From Filosporella fistucella (Eukaryota > Ascomycota > Leotiomycetes > Helotiales): DNA of 64,000 nucleotides. The notes below the pieces were generated by a model that saw only the letters and a program-made list of their open reading frames with translations, was not told the origin of the DNA and did not search any database. The position numbers were made by a program, and so were the translations under genes. Location: positions 620,001 through 684,000 of the forward strand of contig JAQJZZ010000018.1 of the NCBI GenBank assembly GCA_030077755.1, in the 5' to 3' direction. Of this stretch, positions 33,729 to 43,819 are shown piece after piece (positions within the stretch are counted from its first letter, which is position 1; each line of letters starts with the position of its first letter).

Positions 33729-34288
33729 AAAAATTTTGAAGTTTCAAGGGAATCTCTAGCGCCTGAAGTACCAAACACCACTATAAACACCCTAGTTTCT
33801 ACTGCTAGGAAGATTATTGAAGCGAATGACAGCGTATATAAAGCATCTTCTTCTCCATCAATCATGTTTTCTCATATCGCTTGACTTCCAAGTAAGTTGT
33901 GGACTTTCCGTCAGCATGCTATGCGCTCGTGAACGAATCTGAATCATCAACGATGAAGTGGGTTATTGAAACCACTGTACCATATCAATGTTATCTGACT
34001 TTTAATCATTAGTTCAACCACGGCAACTCTCGCATATGATACCCTGCTCCACGCTCGTTCGGACACCAAATACTCAACATCGGACATGTTCCGACGCACT
34101 AGCCAAGCCTCCACCCCACACCGCAGCTGCAAGAATTGCGGGGAACGGGGACTCCACGAACAAGCATGAACAAAGCCTCAACAAGCAATGCCCAGAATCT
34201 ATCTATATATGTTGCACCCCAGAACCACCAATCTCGAATATAGTCCAGCAACCACCCAAGCCCAAGGATTCCATCACCTTTCGCCACC
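33729..34288. promoter_or_regulatory. Intergenic, promoter of downstream MFS gene
   Basis: No gene recognised. The stretch 34040-34280 is CA/CCA-rich, as is common for fungal 5' leaders, before the ATG at 34289. Confidence 0.4.
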
Positions 34289-35931
34289 ATGGCTTTACCA
34301 ATTCCCCACGGCAACGCCCAAGAAGCCCCAGAGCTTGACATCAAAAGCGATGCCTCAGAGCAATGGGCCGAACAAGTCGACGCGACGAAACCAACGCTTG
34401 GTCCAATAATGACCAAATATCGGTCTTACCGCCCCGAATTCTCCAAAGCCACGGAAAAGAAACTATTGCGTCGAATCGACAAACGCATTCTTCCTCTCGT
34501 TGTCATTATTTACATTTTCAACTACCTAGACAGAAACTCGATTACGCAAGCAAGACTTTATGGATTGCAAAAAGATACACATGTGGAGGGTGCTGTGTAT
34601 AATACTGCCATTTCGATTTTTTCGGCAGGATATATCGCGATGCAACTGCCTTCGACTTTGTTGATGGCTAAACTGAGACCTTCTATCTTTTTGGTAAGAT
34701 TTCCACTTTCAAATCTTAAAGTTTTCGATAACCAATTCGATAACTAATTCATGTGATATAGCCAAGTTGTATTATTCTTTGGGCAGTTGTTAGTGGTTGC
34801 ACTGCAGCAACGAGTTCCCCCGCAGGACTTCTCACCGTCAGATTCGTGCTCGGTCTTATCGAAGCCCCCTTCTTTCCAGGAGCAATCTACTTTCTCTCTT
34901 GCTGGTACACCAAGAAAGAACTTGGTGTCCGCATGGCACTTCTGATTTGTGGTCTTCTCCTCTCGAATGCCTTTGCTGGTCTCATTTCCGCCGGGATCCT
35001 CTCCGGGATGCAAGGAGTCGGAAGACTTGCTGCATGGAGATGGCTATTTATCCTTGAGGGACTGGCTACAATTGTACTTGGGTGTATCGCGATGTGCTTC
35101 CTCCCAGATTATCCCGGTACAACAAAATGGCTATCAGAAGATGAACGTGTAGTAGCACAAGGTCGACTCGCCGCTGACGCCGGCTCGGAGGAACTTCTCA
35201 CTGAAGACAACATTTCGATCTGGAAAGGCATCACCTGGGCCGCAAAAGATTACCGTGTCTGGTTCTTCGCATGTCTCCAGATGGCCACTACCGCCTCAAT
35301 CTCATACAGTCATTTCTTCCCTACATTAATCAAAGAAATCGGATTCAAAAACAACACTACGGTCCTCCTCCTCACCTCCCCTCCTTACCTATTTGCATTC
35401 ATCTGGGCAGTATCCTTTGCTTTGGATGCTGATAAACGACAAATACGGTCTCCTCACGCGGCAATTTCTCAATCCGTGGCGATTATTGGGACGGTATTTC
35501 TAATAGCTTTCCCCTACTCAGAAAAATACCAATGGCCCCGCTACGCATTCACCTTCCTCGTCGCAGCGGGTACATTCGGAGTCTACTCAACAACTTACAC
35601 CTGGCTCTCCTCAACCATCCCCAGACCCCCAATCAAAAGAGCCGCAGCCATCGGTATCGCCAACTCCTTCGCCAACGTAGCGTCTCTTTTCGCCAATTAT
35701 TTCTGGTTGGATGAATATGCGCCATCTTTTAAGGTGTCTTGGGGTGTAATTTTGGCGTTCCAGTTTTTGGGGATGAGTTGTATACTTGGGTTGAGTTTCT
35801 TTTTGAGGAGGGCGAATAGGCGGTTTGAGGAGTTGGCGAGGGAGACGGATTTGAATGATGCGGCGGCGATGCAGAGGCTGGGTGGTGATGAGCAGAGGGC
35901 GGTGCTGAATGGATTTAGGTATATTGTGTGA
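34289..35931 (+). CDS. MFS carrier, allantoate-permease (anion:cation symporter) family
   Basis: Two exons, 34289-34693 and 34762-35931, giving 524 residues. The start LLRRIDKRILPLVVIIYIFN followed by YLDRNSI is the hallmark of the fungal Dal5/allantoate permease group, which imports organic anions, vitamins and small acids across the plasma membrane. Twelve hydrophobic segments are visible, with LRPSIFL at the intron junction, GLIEAPFFPGAIYFLSCWY in helix 5 and FLPDYPGTTKWLSEDER in the central loop. The 68-nt intron is placed where many relatives have one. As last gene of the cluster it suits uptake of a carboxylated substrate, complementing the sugar-type carrier at 24755. Confidence 0.9.
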
Positions 35932-36022
35932 GGGAATATAATTGTAGGAAGTCTGTGGAGTTGTAAGTGTGCAATAAGTAATGATAACTCCGAAACCTCA
36001 GTGCTGTTTATCTGCATCCTAA

Positions 36023-36292
36023 CGAGCCTGCATGCGTAGGTTTGTGCAATCAGGGCAATTCAGGGAAAATCAGAATCAAATATTCTATGATTTTAAAATT
36101 TTATTTAATAAAAGATGAATTAAGCAAAATAACTATCTAAACTTTTATTTAATGATTTTTCGTATTAGTCATTATTGTGTGTTATTCAAATCATTTAGAA
36201 GGCTTTGGTATTCTTGAGCCTATAAGCGATTTTAGGAAGCCTGAAACCCACTAAAACGAGCCTGATCACACAGACCTACACATGCAGGCTCG
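36023..36292. mobile_element. MITE, 270 bp, Harbinger-like TAA target duplication
   Basis: Terminal inverted repeats of about 33 bp run inward from 36023 and 36292, starting CGAGCCTGCATG on both strands. They differ at only four positions, all transitions. The element is flanked by TAA at 36020-36022 and 36293-36295, the TWA target duplication typical of PIF/Harbinger elements. It has no coding capacity and an AT-rich centre. Superfamily assignment rests on the 3-bp duplication only. Confidence 0.72.
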
Positions 36293-37207
36293 TAAGGTGC
36301 CACCATAGTGACACATTCTGCCTCCCTGGTATGTTATTCAGCTAGCGGGATATGCAATGCCGAAATTATCTTACAATCATCTTGCCATCAAGGTCACAGT
36401 TATTAGAAGTTTTTGAGAGGCTCTCATACTGACTCCAAAGCTGGTGGGGGTTGAGGCTGTACTGACTCCTAAGATACTCTAGAATTACGCGATGTCCACG
36501 CTTCAGCCCCTATATTTTGCAAGTTTAGGCTTCGGGTTGCCGGATTCTCGCTAAAAAAAAATCACATCTTGTAGGTACCACCCAAAAGTAAGAGTTAGGG
36601 CCACAGCTAACCGGCACCCTTAAGCGAGAACTTCAAATACCCCTCCTTTTTTCAAAAATTATAACCTTTTTAATCTTTTATAATTTCTGTCCAAACTTGA
36701 GATATAGATTATTAAATAATAACTAATTCTCTTACTTTAATTGTATCTTTTATTTTACAAGTTAATTTCTTTATATAATAATAGTAATTATATAAGATTG
36801 TTTAATTTTATTATCTTTAAATTTCTTAATATAATATTTCCTTAAAAATTAATATAAATAAAAGCTTTTTAAATTCTTTTTTTATTTACTTTTACATCTT
36901 TTTAACGATATTTAAATTAAATTAAAAAAAAAATAGTTAATTAAACTTTTTAATAATAACTCTAAAGCAGAATAGTTTCGTCTAGGGTCGTCAATTACTA
37001 TTCTTCCACGCTTCCCTTGAGTGATAGTTTTGGTGCTAGAAGAGAATAGAGAAGAAGGCTTGGATGGGATATGGGAAGGAGAGTAGCCCGCATTTCAATG
37101 AAAGGGAGCTGGGCTGCGAGCGGATAACTTTATTTTTAATTTAGTTCAATTTTCTAATATTCTATGGGGTTTTCTAAAAACCCGCCCCTCGTTATCTTGC
37201 GAATATC
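36293..37207. repeat. Intergenic with AT-rich relic at about 36615-36965
   Basis: The segment 36615-36965 is strongly AT-rich with long A and T runs and no open frame, like a short RIP-eroded repeat. Its left border near 36550-36640 carries an inverted TTCTCGCT pair (36546-36553 and 36625-36632). No domains could be read. Confidence 0.45.
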
Positions 37208-38095
37208 TTAAAACCATAAATCCTGATAGATCATCTTCATCATAGCTGATTCGGCAGGCCAAGCATCAATAATATAGCTCACTCTGGTGCACCAATCGTT
37301 ATCCCACTTGAATGCAAAAAAGGCAGCCACATATTCCTAATATATCGGATACCATCCCGCTGATTCCCAATCCACTAGCTTGACAGAGAGACAATTCTCC
37401 CCATTTTCGTCCTTTTTAATAAGTAGATTCTTGCGCTGCAAATCTGAGTGCGTAAAGACTGGTAGTCGACTGTCAACAACGAGATCGCGCGATAAACACT
37501 GCTCGAAAAAGTCGGCGAGGTGTGACTGCCGTTGGTTTTGCTGGGCAATCAAGCGTGACTTTGCTATCAATCCTTGAATCAGACCTCTTTCGTTTTGAAA
37601 TGGGCCAGATATCTGAGCTTTGGGGTCTGGCCAGTAGAAGAGATGGTGGGGCATGTGACTCTCGTTAACCGAGCCGAAGAAGCCAGGATGTGGCATTGCG
37701 CGTAATTTGGTGAATAGTATTTTGGTCTTGGACAGAATCATCAACTTGTCTACTTCACGGAGGTCTGGCCAAAGGTGTTTAAGCGTTTTCCCACGAAGTC
37801 GCTCCATAACCAAGTATAGCTTTCCATCTTCCGCCTTCCACATTGCATATAGCCGTGGTGCAAATTCCCTAAAATTGTTCTGCTCAAGAAATAAGAGGTT
37901 GTCGCCTTCAATTTGGTCGTTATGGGCGCCATATTTGACGATGAAATGCTCGCCTACCCTTACAACCTTCCTGTCAGCCCATGCCTCAACCCCCTTCAGG
38001 ATCTCCTTGGAGGCGAGGATTTCCGCAGTGGTAGGAAGCGGTGCAGGCAGCTGTTCCGCATCCCTGAAGTATGGGAGCTTGACCCGAGTTGCCAT
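37208..38095 (-). pseudogene. Aminoglycoside-phosphotransferase-like kinase, one nonsense codon
   Basis: Small-molecule/choline-kinase-type phosphotransferase of the APH family, common in fungi with unknown substrate. Open from the ATG at 38095 (MATRVKLPYFRD) to a TAG at 37337-37339, then continuing in the same frame for 42 further codons to TAA at 37208. Motifs: HFIVKYG (ATP-binding Lys), LYLVMERLRGKTL, Brenner catalytic loop FTHSDLQRKNLLI and VKLVDWESAGWYP (metal-binding Asp). Relatives continue after this point with Trp-Glu, and the TAG is where that Trp would be. The change is TGG to TAG, that is CpA to TpA on the plus strand, a RIP-type mutation next to AT-rich relics. Loss of the last 43 residues probably inactivates it, though a truncated product retains all catalytic motifs. 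Confidence 0.75.
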
Positions 38096-39071
38096 GATGA
38101 TACCTGAATCTAGATAAAATGTGCAGTCCGCTATTTGTTGGAGCACACCAGGTGTGTTGGAGATCGGGTTGTCATGCAGGCGCCAGTATCGGTCAAAAAC
38201 GTAGCGCCTGTGAAATGCCACACTTGGACTGCTGCAACGTTCCGCAATTTGCGTTGTAAAGTTGAGACTTTAAACACCAACAATTGAAATTTTGGAATTG
38301 TCTGGTGATCAAACACTGCCCGTAGGTTATTTTGAAAACAAAGTCCCAATCAATTATCCGTGGTTGAGTCTCTACTGTACCATCGCATCGGCCAAGGCCG
38401 TTAGTCGATAGCCGCGCGGGTAGACATGTGACCGCTGACGTTGTTGAACGATTGACAAGCTCTCCCCAATTTATAGCCTATAATAGAGCATATTGACTCC
38501 ATGGAGCCACCGGATATGCAGCCAAACCGTTGACTCCTGGTTGCTTGTATACAGCTAGGATTCACGGCTCTTCCAGAAGACAGCAATACAAGCACTAGCT
38601 AACATTGATGTTGGCGGCATTGTCTGATCTCTGGCCTCACTCAATCAAGAATAGCAGTGTTATAAAGATTTTTGGCACTCGCATTAGGTCACATACCATA
38701 TTCTTGATAGTCGGTCCTATAACGGGGTTGGGCGTTTCGAGCTATTGCAGGCTATGGAGGCAACCTTTTTCGGCGCATAGGTCTTATATTCAGCAATAGA
38801 GATTAGATTAGTCTGGACGCGTCTGTCGTTAAGTATAAAGATACACTTGTCCTCTCCACTACTTTCTTCATTTAATTCACAGTCAACCTCAAGCTCCCGC
38901 AAGATCAGTGTCAGTATTCTTGATCCGTTACCTCAGCGATATTTCAACAATCCTTTGCTTATATACCGAAATTTGTTCGTAGGCGAGGATTGCATACACA
39001 CTCCAACAATTAGCAGGACAAGCCATTTTTTATCCCTAATTTCTATTAAAGATCACTAGCACCGGAGCATT
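38096..39071. other. Intergenic, no gene recognised
   Basis: The phosphotransferase frame is open upstream to 38221 but this extension lacks family features. Remaining short frames show nothing. Confidence 0.45.
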
Positions 39072-39524
39072 ATGTCTTACAATATCTTCAAAGTCCATAA
39101 TACGGTCGCCATCGCCGATCCTAGCATGCCAAGTCCAAGATGGCACAATTTAATCTTTATCGAAACCCAGCCTGATGGCAGTGGAACTATTCATCATGTA
39201 ACTGGAGACATTACTTCTGGAATGGTCTATGCCACAAAGCCAGGGCGACGACCGGAAACATCAGACTCCTTTTATGCCAAGGAGTATCTTGGTACAATCG
39301 CGGTGGAATATTATCCTGGCGAGATGGATCGAATTCTCAAAGCACAGCCGCCTCCCCCGAAGCAGAAACACTTTAACGTTAGGACCATGAGAACTGAGCA
39401 GATGAAGCCTAGTGGATCTTTTTATGCCCCGAGAGAGCCTCGCCCTCCCATGGTCAAGTGCACCGAATGGACCGAAAACCAAGCAATTCCCGCCTTATAT
39501 AATTCTGGTGTTCTACGGAGATAA
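39072..39524 (+). CDS. Small conserved-looking hypothetical protein
   Basis: Single exon, 150 residues, no signal peptide and no membrane segment. The sequence has the compact, motif-rich look of a conserved fungal family: PRWHNLIFIETQPDGSGTIH, HVTGDITSGMVYATKPGRRP, YLGTIAVEYYPGEMDRILKA, a QPPPPKQ turn, and the end VKCTEWTENQAIPALYNSGV then LRR. I have an impression of similar fungal proteins sharing the TEW...QAIPAL ending but cannot name the family. Isolated between a broken phosphotransferase and transposon-rich DNA. Base composition is gene-like, not AT-shifted. Confidence 0.65.
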   Translation: MSYNIFKVHNTVAIADPSMPSPRWHNLIFIETQPDGSGTIHHVTGDITSGMVYATKPGRRPETSDSFYAKEYLGTIAVEYYPGEMDRILKAQPPPPKQKHFNVRTMRTEQMKPSGSFYAPREPRPPMVKCTEWTENQAIPALYNSGVLRR

Positions 39525-41741
39525 ATTGAGTCGTGGTTGGGACATAGATAGTAGTTCTAATTATGTGGATTGATTAGTGGAGAGAATAGTGTTTTATGTC
39601 TTTTTATTTATTGCCGTTTGACCTATAACGGCACCGCTTGTATAATATCCTTATCTTTACTATTATCGAGGCAGCTCTGGTGGCTGTGTTCTCATTATCA
39701 AAGCAATTGCGGTAGATTATATACTCATAAGGCCATACTTTTGAGTTTCAAATTTAATTTCAACGGCCTGTTGTGGTGAGAGACTATAACTACAGGGCTT
39801 CTGCCTTATAGGATCAAGGCGTCCGATTCGGTGGTCTATACGTATGCTACGGGGCTCTCAATTGGCCTATAAGTATAGGCTTCACCTTTCTGTAGAATAG
39901 CAAGAAAGTCAATACCATACAGCTTATAGTATATAGTGCAGCGCATCAGTATGCCGGTTTTTAGTTAAAATACAGCCAATAGGATGGCATCATAAAGATC
40001 GCTGAGATAAAACATGTCATAATACATAGCGCGAGGGTTGCTTCTCACCCTTATTACCCCTCATTGACCCCGCACCTGAGCCCTCGAAGACTTATTAACC
40101 TACAATCTTAAGTATATACGTATTAACCGTGCAACTAACTAGAGTTCAAAGAGCGTGGATGGGTATTGAAGCTCCCGTAGCTTGTGACATTTTAGCCCCC
40201 CAGGGAGTTGAAATGCCACTATTCTCTACGGTACCAACCTCGCTCATTGCAAATTGTGAGCTCTCGCCCGGCAAGTACCCTTGTCTGAACTGATGGTGTT
40301 ATGGCCTGCAGGTTCGGAGAGTTGTGCGATAAAAAGGTATTCAATAGTAATTGAGGAGGGATGGCTTGGCGAAAATGATAGGGTATTTAATAAATATAAT
40401 ATAAATATAAATTATGCTTTTAAAGCAGGGGTTCGCAACTCACCCATTCCTCTGGCGTTTCTTTATATGCTTAAACATTTTCAAATAAGGCTTAGGAGGA
40501 AGCGAGGAGAAGGAGAGAGGAACTATTTCCAATAAAGATTGTCGGTTATGGATTTGACTTCAGTCTTTGAGTGATGAATGGAAGTTTTGGGGCGGATAGG
40601 ATCGAAATGGCAGTAGCAGAGCTGCTGGTTAGGAGGAGTCCAGGGGAGGAGGAACGGGTTCATAAAGTTGCAAGCGGAGATGGATATGGAAGAAGGCTTA
40701 GGTAGGTATCCAGCCTCGATTGCTTTAGTCCTAAACCCTTTTGCTATTGCTAGAAACGTATAGAGCGATGCAACTAGGTGGATAGCTACCAGTTCTCATT
40801 AATCAAAGATCTCTAATGTCTAACATGTAAAAGGTCGTTCAACGTCTGCTTATTCATCGGCGCATCGCTTTCAGATTCAGTTTACGTACATATGGTATGA
40901 CATGACATCTTCAAACCCTTACCGTGTTGGTTGGCCAATGCCTGTTGGCTGACTTATCTCGACTAAAAGGTCACTGCTCCTTCACGTATAGTATGCGGTT
41001 GGTGTATTTGTACATGGTTCATGTTCGTAACCGCCCGCTTCTGCCACAAATGTGGTGGGAGAAATATGGGGGCGGGAGATGCGCCCGTTACCAAGCTATT
41101 GAATCCGCATTTCCCGCGACGCCGCTTATACATGATATGCCGAACGAGCTTGAGCGGCTTCCTCGTGTGCGTGAGTAGCTGACAACCATTGTGGTAGCAC
41201 CTATGTATGTACCTTAGGCACCGAATCCCGTACAACGTTGGAAAACTACGCCACTGCAAGACTACCAGGCTCTTGTTATATATATTTAATAACATTCCCT
41301 TGTTGGGTTTCATTCTAACATAAACTACCCGCTGCTTTAGCATGTTTGAAAGTCATGGTGATACTTTCTACGTTGTATTGGGCGAAATTTCATTGTAAGG
41401 TGTTCAAGAGGAGCGTAGGATGAAACCGAGTAGGATCACCAACAAAAATCATCAGCCAGAAATTGAGTGTGAGCCTTATAGTGAGAAAGGTTTTTTGTTC
41501 ATAAGCCATGAATAATGAATTCTATCACACGTCACTGATCTATTCCAACTAACTCCAACCTCAGGAAGAGGCTATGCATCCTATCTTCTTCGTATGGTGT
41601 CTATCTCCAAAATATTTCAGATAAACCTATACTATATAAACTATTTGATGCTAACTTCTGTCCATTATCCATTGTCACATTCTTATCCATCCCATCATCT
41701 TCTTCCAATTCATTGCTAGATTCATCACCAATTGTTTCTTA
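39525..41741. other. Long intergenic region without recognised gene
   Basis: About 2.2 kb. Short frames (40281-40535, 40924-41178, 40963-41343) overlap on opposite strands and lack motifs. A small AT-rich patch is at 40385-40425. I see no RNA gene or terminal repeats. Confidence 0.45.
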
Positions 41742-41942
41742 TTAGCTATCTCCTATCTCACATCCTTTTATACGAAACCCATCCGGCAATACCAAATTTG
41801 AAGGTCGAGCTTCCAAAACCCGACCCAGCAACTCGTAAAAAGACTTGAGTGTTAAGGAGCAGAGACGGCACAAACATGCAAAGCCGAACCTTTCCTGAAG
41901 AGCCTTTTGCCAGGCTTTGCGGTTCTTGAGAGGGCCCAGGTA
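41742..41942 (-). pseudogene. Fragment of a SET-domain (SMYD-type) protein
   Basis: An open stretch of about 66 codons with no ATG, reading NRKAWQKALQERFGFACLCR and continuing LCSLTLKSFYELLGRVLEAR. The R-x-x-x-L-x-x-x-F-x-F-x-C-x-C-x-x-C pattern is the post-SET cysteine motif of SMYD-like SET proteins. The SET core that should precede it on the transcript is absent, because DNA beyond 41942 is unrelated and runs towards the transposon end at 42247. Interpreted as a truncated relic, perhaps cut by rearrangement linked to the transposon island. Confidence 0.5.
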
Positions 41943-42345
41943 CGTACGGGCGCTCGAGCAGGCTCAGGGAGTATGATAGTCTGGGATATAGGCGTCGTCA
42001 AGTCACATGATGTAGACAGTTACGCTTTTGGGTATAGTACAATTAATCACATAGTGTAAACAGTTACCCTTTTCGGACAACGGGCCTTCTCGACTACAAA
42101 AGGGCCTCGATAGAGGCAGGCAGAGTGTAAGGAAGGGGAGCTAGTATCCCCTGGGCCTGATTTGACACCATCGGGCCGTCGCACGTCAATTTCGAGGGGG
42201 TCGCGGTCGCCAGCGCGGGTTTTGGTGGGGGACGTCGCTGGCCCTACTCGATTTCCCGCCCACGTGCACACCCCGCTTACGTGCACACTCCAAAATATCG
42301 ATTTTTTACCCCCCACTTATTGCTTTATTAATTGATATCTCGATA

Positions 42346-43628
42346 ATGGAGGCTCGTATGATTAAAGCGCTTGCAGATTTGGATAGCTAGGAGTATCCTA
42401 ATTATTCTAGGACCTCGAAAACTTATGGTTTGCAAAAGATAACGCTAATGCGGCGTCATAAAGCTATCACTCGCTTAAGGGAGGACTTCTTATCTTAGTC
42501 CATCTAAAACCTTACCAAAGAAGAAGAGCAGATCTTAATTAAGCAGATTAATAGGATAACTAATCGTGGCATGCCCCCTATAAGCTTAATCGTTAGGAAC
42601 TTTATAAAGGAGATTATTGATAGAGAAATAGGAAAAAACTGGGTCTCATTATTCGTCCGTCGCTATAATAAGGAGCTATTAAGCGTTTACCTTCGGAATA
42701 TTAATTAAAACCGCTTAAAGTCTAAATATGAGCCCTTATATTAATATTTCTTTAATTTGGTAAGTTATTTTAATTAGTGGTTATTTATTATTCTTATTCT
42801 AGGCTTTAGGCTAATATGATTAACCCAAATGTCATAGTTCTAATAAGCAATTAAAACCTATCATATTACCGCTAAAAACATATATAATTGGGACGAGAAG
42901 GGCTTCCTTATTAGCCAGGCGTTTATAACGCATTATATTATAAATAAGGAGGCGTATAAGAGTGGCCGAATCAAGCAGGCCTCCCAGGATGGCAGTCAAG
43001 AGTTTATTAGCTTACTCGCATTTTGCAATCCACTTGAATAAAAGGGGTCGCCGACGTTAATTTATAAGGGCGAATTAAAGGATTTATAATCAAGCTAGGT
43101 AGAGGATTTTCAGCCAAGTGACTCTACCTACTTTGGTATAAGCCCTAATGGGTGGAGCTTTAATAACTTTGGAATAACATGAATTAAGGATATATTTAAT
43201 AAAGAGACTTAATAGAGAGCCAAAAATCGACGTCGCCTTTTTATTATTAATGGCCATTCTTTTCACGTTAATATGGCGTTCCTACGACTTTATAACGAGC
43301 TTAAAATAATTATCCTAATCCTATTACCGCATTTTACGCACCGGCTATAACCTCTAAATCTTGGTCTTTTTGGTCCATTAGCCACCTCATATATAGGAAG
43401 ACTCCATAGCTTAATATATGAGAGTTTGGGCTACGTTAGCATGTTTAAACATATGTTTTAAAAGCTTTTTAATAAAGCATAGGAGGAATCCTTTATTAAT
43501 AATAATATCAAATCTGCTTAGGCTAAAGCTAGCATTTGGCCTTTTAATCCTAACGCTATTTTAGATGCAATTAAATGACCATTACCTAAAGTGAAAGAGA
43601 TAGCTATATTAAAGACTCCCTATTCCTT
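42346..43628 (+). pseudogene. Fot1/pogo-type transposase, N-terminal part (interrupted)
   Basis: Conceptual reading from the ATG at 42346 gives an N-terminal helix-turn-helix (MEARMIKALADLD, TYGLQKITLMRRHKAITRL), a CENP-B-like DNA-binding block (LTKEEEQILIKQINRITNRG, IGKNWVSLFVRRY) and the DDE nuclease fold (NWDEKGFLI, then FIINGHSFHVN and PHFTHRL). The NGHSFHV segment corresponds to the usual DGHGSH-type second acidic site with Asp changed to Asn. Many TAA/TAG codons interrupt it at former Gln/Trp positions. The frame stops at the retrotransposon insertion (43629) and resumes at 51524. Confidence 0.8.
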
Positions 43629-43819
43629 TATTAGGTATATAATTGGAATTATAATTTTATATGACCTCGATTATTTAGTTATATTTGGCAGTTCACAGGA
43701 ACCCCTTAGGCACCCCTTAAATAGTCTAACTCTAGCATTTTAAAAGGCTAGAATTTAGTCTCATATTAGAATATAACTTATTTTATTCATTAAATTGCCT
43801 CTCATTTATACGTCTCATA
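43629..43819 (+). repeat. 5' LTR of the Ty3/gypsy element
   Basis: Runs from TATTAGGTATATAATTGG to TACGTCTCATA; the ancestral ends were probably TGTTAGG...CTCACA. Aligned by hand with the 3' LTR it has the same length and about 18 differences, all transitions and no gaps. Confidence 0.9.

Noticed and set aside
20471..35931. Secondary-metabolite biosynthetic cluster
   Set aside because: No polyketide synthase, peptide synthetase, terpene cyclase or prenyltransferase is present; the enzymes are of catabolic types.
40924..41343. Overlapping plus and minus frames in the long intergenic region
   Set aside because: No motifs, no start context, and they mirror each other.
42047..42316. 89-residue minus-strand frame at the left edge of the transposon island
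   Set aside because: It spans the terminal inverted repeat of the Fot1-like element and unrelated flanking DNA.
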